Origin: Auritidibacter ignavus
Lineage (GTDB): Bacteria > Actinomycetota > Actinomycetes > Actinomycetales > Micrococcaceae
DNA length: 64,000 nucleotides
Reading direction: 5' to 3'
Assembly: GCF_003703835.1 (NCBI RefSeq)
Contig: NZ_RDQR01000003.1
Coordinates: 62,001-126,000 of the forward strand
This document shows, in pieces, positions 48,998-57,902 of this stretch. How positions within the stretch are numbered: the stretch's first letter is position 1; each line of letters begins with the position of its first letter. Under the pieces are notes generated by a model, which was not told where the DNA came from, did no database searches, and saw nothing but the letters and a program-made list of their open reading frames with translations. A program made the translations under genes and the position numbers.

Positions 48998-50060
48998 GCA
49001 CGCCGACGTCGTGGTGATCGGCGGCGGCCAAGCAGGCCTGGCCGCCGGCTACTATCTGCGCCGGGCGGGGCTGAACTTCGTGATCCTCGACCGGCAGGAC
49101 CGTGCAGGCGGGGCCTGGCGTCACGGCTGGGACTCACTGCGACTGTTCTCCCCGGCCGAGTACAGCCCGCTACCGGGCTGGCCAATGCCGCGCCAGCGGG
49201 GCGAGACGTTCCCCACCGCCGGTCACGTCGTCGAGTACCTGCACGACTACGAACAGCGTTACGAGCTGCCCGTGCACCGGCCCGTCCAGGTCAGCGGCGT
49301 CCGCGCCCACAGCCGCGGGCTCAGCGTTGAGACCGACCGGGGCACCTGGAACGCCGAGTTCGTCATCAGCGCCACCGGCACCTGGGACACCCCCTTCATG
49401 CCCGCCTATCCGGGCATGGCCGATTTCGCGGGCGAGCAGCTACACACGGTCGACTACTCCGTCCCGGAGCGATTCCGCGGCCAGCGGGTGCTGGTCGTCG
49501 GTGCCGGCAATTCCGCCGCGCAGATCGTCGCCGAGGTCTCCACCATCGCGGAGACGACCTGGGCGACCCGACACCCGCCCCGGTTCATGCCCGACGACGT
49601 CGACGGCCGCGTCCTCTTCGACACCGCCACCCGAGAAGAAGCCGCCCGGAAGGCGGGAACCCAGGCCGATGGCGTCTCCGGTCTGGGCGACATCGTCATG
49701 GTCCCCAGTGTCCGTGCTGCCCGCGACCGCGGCGTGCTGCGCCCCCGCCCCATGTTCGACCGGCTCACCGCCGAGGGAGCGGCCTGGAGCGACGGCACCA
49801 TGGATCCCTACGACGCGATCATCTGGTGCACCGGCTTCCGCCCCACCCTGAACCATCTCGCGTCCCTGGGCCTGAGGCGCGAGAACGGCGTGCCCAAGAC
49901 CATCGGCACACGCTCTGCCGACGAGCCCCGCCTGCACCTGCTCGGGTACGGGGACTGGACCGGCTTCGCCTCAGCCACCCTGATCGGGGCGGGCAGGACC
50001 GCCAAGGACGCAGTCCATGACATCACCAGCCACCTCCCCGAGGCGTCACCCCCACAATAG
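48990..50060 (+). CDS. arsO: FAD-dependent monooxygenase-like protein of the arsenic operon (ArsO-type)
   Basis: 356 residues from the ATG at 48990 behind AGGAG. FAD-binding VVIGGGQAGLAAGYYLRRAG at the N-terminus, the Trp-rich GGAWRHGWDSLRLFSP, a second nucleotide-binding site VLVVGAGNSAAQIVAE (about residues 165-180) and IIWCTGFRPTLNHL. This is the flavin monooxygenase class often next to arsC and ACR3 in actinobacterial arsenic islands and named ArsO. Its exact reaction on arsenic compounds is not known to me. It is the last gene of this transcript; an arsR follows after 47 bases. Confidence 0.82.
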   Translation: MSEHADVVVIGGGQAGLAAGYYLRRAGLNFVILDRQDRAGGAWRHGWDSLRLFSPAEYSPLPGWPMPRQRGETFPTAGHVVEYLHDYEQRYELPVHRPVQVSGVRAHSRGLSVETDRGTWNAEFVISATGTWDTPFMPAYPGMADFAGEQLHTVDYSVPERFRGQRVLVVGAGNSAAQIVAEVSTIAETTWATRHPPRFMPDDVDGRVLFDTATREEAARKAGTQADGVSGLGDIVMVPSVRAARDRGVLRPRPMFDRLTAEGAAWSDGTMDPYDAIIWCTGFRPTLNHLASLGLRRENGVPKTIGTRSADEPRLHLLGYGDWTGFASATLIGAGRTAKDAVHDITSHLPEASPPQ

Positions 50061-50095
50061 ATAAGCCGTCGCTTGTGTCATAAGCAGTGGCTTGT
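50061..50095 (+). promoter_or_regulatory. Tandem ArsR operators before the second arsR
   Basis: Two copies of ATAAGC-N4-GCTTGT, at 50061-50076 and 50080-50095, each an imperfect palindrome. TTGTGT (50073-50078) and TAGTGT (50096-50101) could be -35 and -10, with 17-bp spacing, so repressor would block the promoter. Confidence 0.7.
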
Positions 50096-50107
50096 TAGTG
50101 TGGAGGT

Positions 50108-50503
50108 ATGTCTTCACCGATACAAATTCCGGCCGTGGCCTCGGACCTCTCAGCCAAAGAACGCGCCGCCTACCTGGCCCCCACCCTCTCGGCCCTGGCC
50201 GATGAGAACCGGCTCACGATCGTGCTGTGCCTCGCCGATGGCGCCAAGACGAACAAGCAGCTGCAGGAGGCCACCGGCCTTAGTCAGGCGCTGGTCAGCC
50301 ACCACGTCTCCGCCCTGCTTAAAGCGGAACTGATCGACGTGACCCCGCAGGGCCGGTCGAACCTCATCTCGATCTGCTGCGAACAGTTGGCCGCCCCAGT
50401 CCAATGGCTGGCCCACCTTGCCACCCTGACTCCCGCCGGACAGCGAGCCTGCTGCACCGAGGCCGAGATCCCGGCACGCAGTGTGGTGACCGATGCTGAC
50501 TGA
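50108..50503 (+). CDS. arsR: ArsR-family repressor (copy 2)
   Basis: 131 residues behind GGAGG. Helix-turn-helix core TNKQLQEATGLSQALVSHHVSALLKAELI, shown in part; cysteines ISICCEQL and RACCTEAE near the C-terminus could form the ligand site, unlike the CVC site of copy 1. It may sense another arsenic species, such as methylarsenite, since it heads the arsP transcript. The stop overlaps the start of arsP by eleven bases. Confidence 0.87.
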   Translation: MSSPIQIPAVASDLSAKERAAYLAPTLSALADENRLTIVLCLADGAKTNKQLQEATGLSQALVSHHVSALLKAELIDVTPQGRSNLISICCEQLAAPVQWLAHLATLTPAGQRACCTEAEIPARSVVTDAD

Positions 50504-51371
50504 CACGCTCGGCACCTTCGCACTGCTGCTGGGCGAGCTGCTGGCCCTGTTCCTCGTCGTCTCGACCGCCGTCGCGCTGATCAACCGGCGATTCGGCCCG
50601 GAGAAGATGCGTGACTGGATGAGCAGCGGGAAAGTCCCCGGATCCATCAAGGGACTACTTTTGGGGGCGGTGACTCCATTCTGCTCCTGCTCGACACTGC
50701 CGATGCTGGTCGGAATGCTCAACGCCGGGGTCGCCTTCCAGACCGCGATGACCTACCTCATCGCCTCACCGCTGCTCAACCCGATCATCGTCGGCAGCAT
50801 CGGAATCATCTTCGGGTGGACGACCGCGATCGTCTACACGCTCTTCACCCTGGCCGTCTCACTGATCATCCCGTGGGTATGGCGCGGCCTGGGCCTGAAG
50901 AAGGCGCTCAAGCGCGTGCGCGTGCAGGGCGAGACGACGCCCGAGCCGTGGAAAGGAATGCGCGGCGAGATGCCCGGAGCGCTCCGCCAAGCCTGGACCG
51001 ATCTGCGCCCCCTGCTTGTGCCCATGCTCATCGGCGTGGCGATCGGAGCCGCGATCTACGAGTTCGTCCCCGAGGACCAGCTGACCGCCTTCGCCGGAGC
51101 CAACATCTGGTGGGCGGTGCCACTGGCCGCGGTCATCGGCATCCCGCTCTACATCCGCTTGGAGACCATGCTCCCGGTCGGGCTGGCCCTCCAGTCCGCC
51201 GGTGTGGCCCTCGGCCCGATCTTCGCCCTGATGATCGGCGGGGCCGGGGCCTCCCCGCCGGAGGTCTCGATGCTCACGGCGATCTTCAAGCCACGGCTTC
51301 TCGTGGCATACGTCGTCACCATCCTTACCGTGGCGATCGCCGGCGGCTACATCCTCACGATCACAGCCTGA
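50493..51371 (+). CDS. arsP: ArsP-type organoarsenical permease (DUF318 / SO_0444 family)
   Basis: 292 residues, about eight helices. The signature TPFCSCSTLPM (about residues 64-74) with vicinal-type cysteines is the mark of this permease family, and GAGASPPEVSML is the second half-site. ArsP proteins export trivalent organoarsenicals such as MAs(III). Together with ArsM this provides tolerance to methylated forms. The gene overlaps arsR copy 2 and is followed after 46 bases by a small Cys-Cys protein. Confidence 0.87.
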   Translation: MLTDTLGTFALLLGELLALFLVVSTAVALINRRFGPEKMRDWMSSGKVPGSIKGLLLGAVTPFCSCSTLPMLVGMLNAGVAFQTAMTYLIASPLLNPIIVGSIGIIFGWTTAIVYTLFTLAVSLIIPWVWRGLGLKKALKRVRVQGETTPEPWKGMRGEMPGALRQAWTDLRPLLVPMLIGVAIGAAIYEFVPEDQLTAFAGANIWWAVPLAAVIGIPLYIRLETMLPVGLALQSAGVALGPIFALMIGGAGASPPEVSMLTAIFKPRLLVAYVVTILTVAIAGGYILTITA

Positions 51372-51417
51372 TCCCTACAACTGTCCCCCGTAAACCCACC
51401 ATAGGAAAGGAACCACC

Positions 51418-51585
51418 ATGGGACTGAAAGACCTGTTCACCGGACGCTCGAAGAACGAGCAGTCAGACTGCTGCAACGTCGAGATCGTCCCGGCCGACGA
51501 AGACGATAAGCAGCAGAACACCAACACTACGACGCCTCAGCCAACGGAGGAGAACTGCTGCCAGGACGCCAAGACGGAAGGCTGA
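51418..51585 (+). CDS. Small Cys-Cys protein next to arsP
   Basis: 55 residues behind AAAGGAA. It reads MGLKDLFTGRSKNEQ, then DCCNVEIVPADEDD, and ends ENCCQDAKTEG: two vicinal cysteine pairs separated by a polar linker. It is too short for a known enzyme. The CC pairs resemble As(III)-binding sites of ArsD-like chaperones, but the length and sequence are different. Being on the arsP transcript suggests it binds arsenic or assists ArsP. The function is unknown. Confidence 0.7.
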   Translation: MGLKDLFTGRSKNEQSDCCNVEIVPADEDDKQQNTNTTTPQPTEENCCQDAKTEG

Positions 51586-51672
51586 CGCTATCCACAGAAC
51601 TTCGATGCCGTCATAGGAACAGCCACGAGGGCCCCGCCACTGGCGAAGGCCCTCGCCGTGTGCGCAATCCAA

Positions 51673-51888
51673 CCCTCCGACCATGCCACGCTGCTCGCCA
51701 CCGATACCGCGCAGACCTCGGCTGCAGTGAGCACGACGAGATGTGGCGACACCTGCCCGGTCTTCCCCGGCAAACGCTACGAGGACTGGCAGTTGAACAA
51801 CCCCACAGGACTTGGGCTCGACGCTGTGCGCCCCATCCATAACGAGATCGGTTCCCGCATCCGCGACCTCATCACCGAACTCACCTGA
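51673..51888 (+). pseudogene. Arsenate reductase fragment, N-terminal catalytic part lost
   Basis: From about 51685 the frame reads LLATDTAQTSAAV, then CGDTCPVFPGKRYEDWQLNNP and GLGLDAVRPIHNEIGSRIRDLITELT, parallel to residues 65-135 of the intact arsC at 48572-48997. The N-terminal C-x5-R loop is missing and the preceding sequence is unrelated. It is a remnant of a second ars cluster, and shows that the arsenic block was assembled from more than one source. Confidence 0.8.
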
Positions 51889-51989
51889 CCCAAGATCATG
51901 ACCGGCCCAGCGCACCTGCCGAGCATGGACCTCTCCCTCTTCACCGATAGCCCCGTCCGGCCCTGGCCGGGGCTATTCCGTCATCTCCA

Positions 51990-52666
51990 TCATCGGACCC
52001 TGCCGGTGATCCTGCGCGCCTCGTCCTCATGACGACGCGCCTCGTCCTCGAGCTGCTTGCCCGGCGCCCGCAGCTTGTCGACCCGCTCCATCCGCTCGTC
52101 GTAGAACTGGCGGAAGGTGCCCCCGCCCGACCGGATCAGGTACGCACCCGCCTCGGCCTGCTCCGGGATCTGCGCCCCGTCCTTCGTGTAGCCGAACGGC
52201 GTCCAGCCCGAGAGCACCGGCATCCCCTCGGTACGACGGCGTTCGTTCGAGCGGATCGTCCGCTCCGCCTTGCGCCTGGCCTCGAAGCGCGCGTGCCGGC
52301 CAGCATCGTCGCCCGGAACTCCCCATCGGCCGTGGCGAGGTCGATCTCGCCGTCGACCGTGACGACCTGCAGCCCATGGTCGATCAGCGTGTTCAGATCC
52401 TTGGTGCTGCGCAGGAGGCGGTCGATGTCGACGGCGACCACGGTGTCGAACTGACCGGCGTCGGCGTCCTTGAGCATCCTGGCCCAGTCCGTGCCGGCAC
52501 CACGCGGCTTGGAGGCCGAGACGGAGGAGTCCTCGTACTCGGCGACGACCCGCCAGCCCCTCAGCGTGGCCAGGTCGCTGATCTTGCGGAGCTGGGTGTC
52601 GATGGCCCATCCGTCGCCCGTGCGGTCCTGGGAGATCCGCATGTAGGCGGCTACGCGACTCGTCAT
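51990..52666 (-). pseudogene. Large serine recombinase (integrase) of the island, frameshifted and shortened
   Basis: The minus-strand frame from the ATG at 52666 encodes a serine recombinase catalytic domain: VAAYMRISQDRTGDG (with the active Ser), DSSVSASKPRG, FDTVVAVDIDRLLRSTKDL, GEIDLATADGEFRATMLA. Near 52294 one base appears lost; the recombinase continues in the next frame (ARFEARRKAERTIRSNERRR, GWTPFGYTKDG, IRSGGGTFRQFYDE). After about 225 residues it ends at 51990 in a short charged helix, whereas such enzymes have 450-550 residues. The start lies 24 bases from the right core, the usual att/int arrangement. Confidence 0.85.
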
Positions 52667-52686
52667 GAATCCAATGTTACGGGTGA

Positions 52687-53466
52687 ATGTTGCGCTACGA
52701 GAATCCGCTGTACTTTGCCGAGGAAGCCGCCACCACCGATCTCATCTCCGATGCGCGTCTACATCTGGGGATCTCCCGTGGTTCTCCTGAGGCGGCCTTG
52801 GATGGGCAACACCAGTTCGGTTATCACCGTGACCAGGGCCAGTCCTGGTCTGACTATCCCCGCAACACCGGGGGACGCATTCGACAGGCAGTCTCCGGTG
52901 AGCCCATCGCTCACGCTGACCCGGAGTCGTCCTGGGCGCCGGTGGGGGTGGACCGGTTGCGCATCGAACCGTATTCCTCGACCTTGATTAACCGCCTGTA
53001 TTGGGGAGCCGGAAGCACCTCGTCGGCGGTCTGGGCCGGCGAACAGGGATATAACTTGGTCTCGTCTACCCTGTTGTTGGAAGACGACGGACGCCCCTTC
53101 CATGTCCAGCAGGCTCACCAACTCACCGAGTATCGTGCCGCTTATACTGCCTCGGGCCACACGACAGGCGGACAGACGGCGGTCACTCGGTCTATCTACG
53201 TGATCGAATCGGCCGAAGACAAGCTCCGTTATGCCCCGATCTCGGGGGAGACAGACTCTGTCGGGATGCTCGATGGTGCTCGAGCTCGGTCCGGGCCCAC
53301 GGTGGTGGGCACCGTAGACAGCGTCGCGGAGCAGCTGGCCGCAGATCAGGCGGTGCGAGAGGCTGACCTGCTCCTGGTGGCCAACCCCAACCAGTGGGGC
53401 GTGGTTGCCAACCGGCGCCTCTTTGCCAGTTGGGTCCGGGTATTTGAGCACCTGGGGTGGAAGTGA
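52687..53466 (+). pseudogene. Luciferase-like monooxygenase, 3' part, cut off by the island
   Basis: 259 codons from an island-provided ATG at 52687. From the core (52690-52701) onward it is the continuation of the gene begun at 38254: LRYENPLYFAEEAATTDLIS, then GRLHLGISRGSPEAA-like text (ARLHLGISRGSPEAA), and a C-terminal AVREADLLLVANPNQWG. The reading phase through the core is the same at both ends. The ATG has no clear ribosome binding site, and the first quarter of the barrel, including the initial flavin-site strands, is missing, so activity is unlikely. Confidence 0.9.
52690..52701 (+). repeat. Right attachment core of the metal-resistance island
   Basis: TTGCGCTACGAG, same as 38497-38508. 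The integrase remnant starts 24 bases to the left. Confidence 0.85.
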
Positions 53467-53526
53467 TGGATCAGCCCGCCGTGCGTCCCACCGTTTCATC
53501 TCACCACACCGAGCGCACAAGATAGA

Positions 53527-54504
53527 GTGAGCATCGTGGAGCCTGTGATCTTCTTCTTACTGGTGGCCCTGGTGATCGCTGTGGGCTGTTGTGCCGTGTT
53601 CTTATATCAACGTCGTGTCCAGCGTGCCCGATTGAACGCCTTACAACACAAGATCAAGCGGTTGCAGTCGGAACTGGCACTGCGAGAAACCGACCCCGCT
53701 CAGGCCTTGGACCACCCCGAATGGGTCACCGGCCAGCACCCAGCGATTCAACGTCTCCATACACAGTACGCGCGCGCCCAGCGACTCTGGGCACCGGCGG
53801 TGTCACCTGTGGACCCAAGTTCTGATGTAGCCACAAATCCCCGCTTATCGAATCGGGATCTGAACCGCATCGAAATGATTACCTCGCAGTTGGAGGATGT
53901 GCTCCGGGAGACGGAGACCATTATGCGCTTCACACAGTCCGGCGCCGAGGTCGACAATGTTCAGTTGCAGCAGTATTTGGAACCACGCTGGGGCGAGCGG
54001 TTGCGGTACCCCGATACGTCGGGGATGTCCGGTCGGCCCCGGGCGGAATATCTGCTCGATCACCTCTGGCCCTGCCGGCCACGGTTCGTCACCCGCGTCA
54101 GCTCCGCGGCCAGCCAGGTCATCCGTGAGCGGCTCGCTCACGGCACCTGGATCACCGACGAGTACGGCTTCCTCTGGCCCGCCAGTGTCAACATCGATCA
54201 ATGGGCGGTATACCGCACCGTGATGTTGGGCTCACATGGGCGTTTGAAGGATCTGAGCCCGGTGGAGATTGCTAATGTTTATTATGAGGCGCTCGGCGGC
54301 GACGATCTCGACGCACAGTCGCTTTTCCATCGGGCACAGCGGATCCTGGGCTTTCTGTTCTTTACACCAAAAAATCGTGAAGTGCTCCAAGATGCACTCA
54401 CCGTGGGATTGCGTACCGACAGGTTGCGGTTAGTTGGTGAGAACATCGCCCGTGGCCGGAAGGACTTTGAGTCGGGCTACCGCCGAGTGGTGCACGACAT
54501 CTGA
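53527..54504 (+). CDS. Hypothetical membrane-anchored protein
   Basis: 325 residues from the GTG at 53527. One N-terminal membrane helix (VIFFLLVALVIAVGCCAVFLY), then a coiled-coil-like segment (RARLNALQHKIKRLQSELALRE) and a larger soluble part with several helices (SNRDLNRIEMITSQLEDVLRETETIM cut here, and LLDHLWPCRPRF). The bulk should be cytoplasmic. There is no recognised domain. Its stop lies 41 bases before the acyl-CoA synthetase start. Confidence 0.65.
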   Translation: MSIVEPVIFFLLVALVIAVGCCAVFLYQRRVQRARLNALQHKIKRLQSELALRETDPAQALDHPEWVTGQHPAIQRLHTQYARAQRLWAPAVSPVDPSSDVATNPRLSNRDLNRIEMITSQLEDVLRETETIMRFTQSGAEVDNVQLQQYLEPRWGERLRYPDTSGMSGRPRAEYLLDHLWPCRPRFVTRVSSAASQVIRERLAHGTWITDEYGFLWPASVNIDQWAVYRTVMLGSHGRLKDLSPVEIANVYYEALGGDDLDAQSLFHRAQRILGFLFFTPKNREVLQDALTVGLRTDRLRLVGENIARGRKDFESGYRRVVHDI

Positions 54505-54545
54505 TCAGCTCGAGCCAAGATTGAAGCCACGAAAGGTGTGTGTTG

Positions 54546-56273
54546 ATGACAGTCACGGAGACCTACCGAGCCTACCGAGATGACCTGCTACGTTTACGTG
54601 AGGATCTCGACCAAGCACGCAAGAGCTTCTCGTGGCCTGAGATCGACCACTTCAATTTCACCTCCGACTGGTTCGACCAGCTGGCCGCCGACCCCGTCCG
54701 TGGCGATCAACCAGCTCTGATCATTGCCAACGAGGCCGGCGTAGACATTTCCTTGACCTTCCGCGAGCTCGCGGAGCGCGCTGCCCGCGTGGCGGTCTGG
54801 TTCCAATCCCTGGGCATGCGCCGTGGCGATAAGCTCATGCTGATGCTGGACAACCAGGTCGAGCTGTGGGAAGCCATGCTGGCGGCGATCAAGCTCGGTG
54901 TGGTCGTTCTGCCCACCACCACGATGCTGGCTCCCCAGGCCATTATCTCTCGTCTGCAACGCGCCCAAGTGCGTTGGGCGATGACCAATACGGACAATCT
55001 CGACAAATTCGCCAACTGTGCCGACCAGCTCGATGGTTTGATCACCACTGGGGAGGCCACAGATCAGGCCCACGGGTTCACCCGCGAGGCCACCGGCGAG
55101 CTGACCGATCCGGGGCTGACCGAAGCGGCGGAGACGATGCTGATCTATTTCACCTCCGGGACCACCTCGGAACCGAAGATGGTTACTCACACGCAGTACT
55201 CCTACGCAGTAGGGCACTTCTCCACTCTGTATTGGATGGGGTTGCGTCCCGGAGACGTCCATCTGAATATCGCCTCCCCGGGCTGGGGCAAACACGCCTG
55301 GTCCAGCTTCTTTACACCCTGGATTGCCGAGGCCACCATTCTGGTATTCAACTACCGTCGCTTTGATCCTGAGGCGCTGATGGAGTTAATGGATCGCCAG
55401 CAGGTCACCTCCCTGTGTGTTCCTCCGACCGTGTGGCGAATGCTGATCCAGGCAGATCTGACCCAACTGTCCACTCCTCCAACGGTTGCACTCTCGGCTG
55501 GGGAACCACTCAGCGCCAGCATTATCGAACACGTCCGGCGCGGCTGGGGCGTGGATATTCGCGACGGTTATGGGCAGACCGAAACCACGCTCCAAATCGC
55601 CAACACCCCCGGCCAAGAGCTCACCCCGGGGGCTTTGGGTCGCCCGTTGCCGGGCTACCAGGTCGAGCTGATGGATCAGGACACCGAAGACATCATTTCC
55701 GGCCCCGGTGAAGGCCAGGTCGTTCTCCGCCTTGACCCACGACCGGGTGGGTTAACCCCGGGATACTACCGGGACGATGAGCGTAATGCCGAAGCCTTCT
55801 CACAGGGCGTGTACCGCACCGGGGACGTGATGAAGCGCGATGAATCTGGGGTCTACACCTACGTGTCCCGCGCCGATGATCTGTTCAAAGCCTCCGACTA
55901 CAAGCTCTCGCCCTTTGAACTGGAATCCGGGCTCATCCAGCACCCCGCGGTGCTGGAAGTTGCCGTGGTGCCTTCACCGGATGCCATTCGTATGGCCGTG
56001 CCGAAGGCTTATATCGTTTTGGCTCAAGGCTATGAACCTACCGAAGAGACCGCGCGGTCCATCTATGAGTTCGGTCGTGAGACACTGCCACCATACGGCC
56101 GGGTTCGTCGCTTCCAGTTCTCGCAGCTACCCAAGACGATCTCCGGCAAGATCCGACGGGTGCAATTACGTCGCCAAGAACAAGAACTCCACGGTGACGA
56201 TGGGCAGAAGACTCCGCCCGTGGTTACCGAAGGGTTCAACGTCGAGTTTGCTGAGGCCCAGTTACGGTCTTAG
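54546..56273 (+). CDS. AMP-forming acyl-CoA synthetase (ANL superfamily), paralog A
   Basis: 575 residues from the ATG at 54546, nine bases after AAAGG. ANL motifs: ATP loop IYFTSGTTSEPKMV (about residues 200-213), A5 DGYGQTETT, A7-A8 YRTGDVMKRDESGVYTYVSRADDLFK and the catalytic lysine region KTISGKIRRVQL near the C-terminus. It makes an acyl-adenylate and then an acyl-CoA. It is very similar throughout to the gene at 59213. Substrate chain length is unknown; the family resembles medium-chain or benzoate-type ligases. The 3' end overlaps the convergent ligase gene by 12 bases. Confidence 0.88.
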   Translation: MTVTETYRAYRDDLLRLREDLDQARKSFSWPEIDHFNFTSDWFDQLAADPVRGDQPALIIANEAGVDISLTFRELAERAARVAVWFQSLGMRRGDKLMLMLDNQVELWEAMLAAIKLGVVVLPTTTMLAPQAIISRLQRAQVRWAMTNTDNLDKFANCADQLDGLITTGEATDQAHGFTREATGELTDPGLTEAAETMLIYFTSGTTSEPKMVTHTQYSYAVGHFSTLYWMGLRPGDVHLNIASPGWGKHAWSSFFTPWIAEATILVFNYRRFDPEALMELMDRQQVTSLCVPPTVWRMLIQADLTQLSTPPTVALSAGEPLSASIIEHVRRGWGVDIRDGYGQTETTLQIANTPGQELTPGALGRPLPGYQVELMDQDTEDIISGPGEGQVVLRLDPRPGGLTPGYYRDDERNAEAFSQGVYRTGDVMKRDESGVYTYVSRADDLFKASDYKLSPFELESGLIQHPAVLEVAVVPSPDAIRMAVPKAYIVLAQGYEPTEETARSIYEFGRETLPPYGRVRRFQFSQLPKTISGKIRRVQLRRQEQELHGDDGQKTPPVVTEGFNVEFAEAQLRS

Positions 56274-57836
56274 GCCCCCCCGGAGCTGACGCTTGAGAAT
56301 TTTGCCGGACTGATTCCGGGGTAGCTCGTCAACGAACTCGTAACTCTTAGGAATTTTGAACCCGGCCAAGATGGGACGCAGGAACTCTTTGAGCTCGTCA
56401 GCGTCGAGCTGCTGATCGGGCTTGAGCACCACATAGGCGGTAATGGATTCGATCCATTTCTCATCGGGGCGTCCAATGACCGCAACTTCCGCAACGGCGT
56501 CGTGACGGTAGATGGCATCTTCGACCTCGCGAGAGGCAACCAGAATACCGCCGGTGTTAATGACATCTTTAATCCGGTCGACCACCTCAATGTAGCCGTC
56601 TTCATCGAGCACGACCTGATCTCCGGAGTGGAACCAGCCATCGGCGAAGCTTTCGGCAGTAGCCTCATCTCGGTTCCAGTAGCCCCGACACAGTTGCGGC
56701 GAACGATACTGAATCTCCCCCGGGGTTCCTTCAGGGACCGGCTGTCCTTCTGGGTCCACCACCCGGATTTGCACCGTGGGTAACGGTAGACCCGCGGATT
56801 TCGGCCGTTCATCATGGTCTTCTGGACGCAAGACAGAAACGAGCGGCCCCATTTCAGATTGACCGAAGCAGTTGTAGAACCCGATTTTCGGATAAGCCTC
56901 CCGCAGTCTTTGGAGCACCGTGACCGGCATGATAGAGGCTCCGTAGTAGGCGTGCGTCAGCGAGGAGAGATCCCGGTGTTCCAGCTCTGGATGCTGCGAC
57001 AACGGCACCCAAACGGTCGGGGCTAAAAACAAGCTGGTGGCCCGGTCTTCTTCCACCTTCGCCAAGATCTCTGAGATATCCGGAACGGTTAGGAGTCGAA
57101 CGGTTACCCCCATCAGCAGATAAGGGGTCAAAAACACGTGGAGCCCGGCCGAGTGATAAAGCGGCATACACACCACAGGACGATCCTGGGGCGTAAAGTC
57201 CAGAGCCTGTTGCACCGCACCATAGTGGGTCATCAACGATTCGTGCGTGTGAATCGCACCCTTCGGGCGCGAGGTGGTTCCGGAAGTATAGAGCAGTTGC
57301 ACTACGTCACTAGATTGTGCCTGACTATCCGGTGTCTCACCAGAGGTGTAGGCCTGGCGTTGCTCAGGATCCTCGAGAATCAACTGCACCCGAGCCAGTA
57401 GCGAGTCCATGTCCCCGTGGAGCAAGGTCACCTGTTGCACGGCCGTATCACCACGAACTTCCTCGACTTTGTCATATTGGTCTGGATCACAAAAGACATA
57501 GGTGGACCCGGAGTCAATCAACGCATGTACCAACTCTTCACCGGTGAGGGCGAAGTTAATGGGCACGTGAACTGCAGCGGCCCGTAAAGACCCAAAGAAT
57601 GCCAACACAAAGGCATCGGAGTTCTTGGCATAGGAAGCCACGCGGTCACCCGGTTTCACCCCGGCTTCGATCAGCAGACGAGCGGTGATGGTGGCCGCAT
57701 CGTCTAGATCTCGATAACTAAATTCGCGTTGCAGATATTTCAGAGCTGGCTTATCGGGCGATCCGACAGCTACCCGGTGCAAAGCTTGCCCAATGGTGTT
57801 CAAGCGGGCACGTTGAATCATTTCACTGGTTTTCAT
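56262..57836 (-). CDS. Long/medium-chain fatty acid--CoA ligase type enzyme (ANL superfamily)
   Basis: 524 residues, ATG at 57836 behind AAGGG. Motifs: LLYTSGTTSRPKGAIHTH, YNCFGQSEMGPL, GWFHSGDQVVLDEDGYIEVVDRIKDVINTGG and the terminal NQSGKILKRQLR with the catalytic lysine. It belongs to the FadD/FACS branch and differs from the two paralogs beside it. It activates a carboxylic acid to its CoA ester. It is read towards the paralog A gene, and the acyl-CoA dehydrogenase gene is upstream on the same strand, so both may be one leftward transcript. Confidence 0.88.
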   Translation of the reverse strand: MKTSEMIQRARLNTIGQALHRVAVGSPDKPALKYLQREFSYRDLDDAATITARLLIEAGVKPGDRVASYAKNSDAFVLAFFGSLRAAAVHVPINFALTGEELVHALIDSGSTYVFCDPDQYDKVEEVRGDTAVQQVTLLHGDMDSLLARVQLILEDPEQRQAYTSGETPDSQAQSSDVVQLLYTSGTTSRPKGAIHTHESLMTHYGAVQQALDFTPQDRPVVCMPLYHSAGLHVFLTPYLLMGVTVRLLTVPDISEILAKVEEDRATSLFLAPTVWVPLSQHPELEHRDLSSLTHAYYGASIMPVTVLQRLREAYPKIGFYNCFGQSEMGPLVSVLRPEDHDERPKSAGLPLPTVQIRVVDPEGQPVPEGTPGEIQYRSPQLCRGYWNRDEATAESFADGWFHSGDQVVLDEDGYIEVVDRIKDVINTGGILVASREVEDAIYRHDAVAEVAVIGRPDEKWIESITAYVVLKPDQQLDADELKEFLRPILAGFKIPKSYEFVDELPRNQSGKILKRQLRGGLRP

Positions 57837-57902
57837 GGGGCCCTTTTTATGAGGTTCTTTGGGATACTATGTGAGAGAAAACACGGTGTGACACGGCCGA
57901 CT

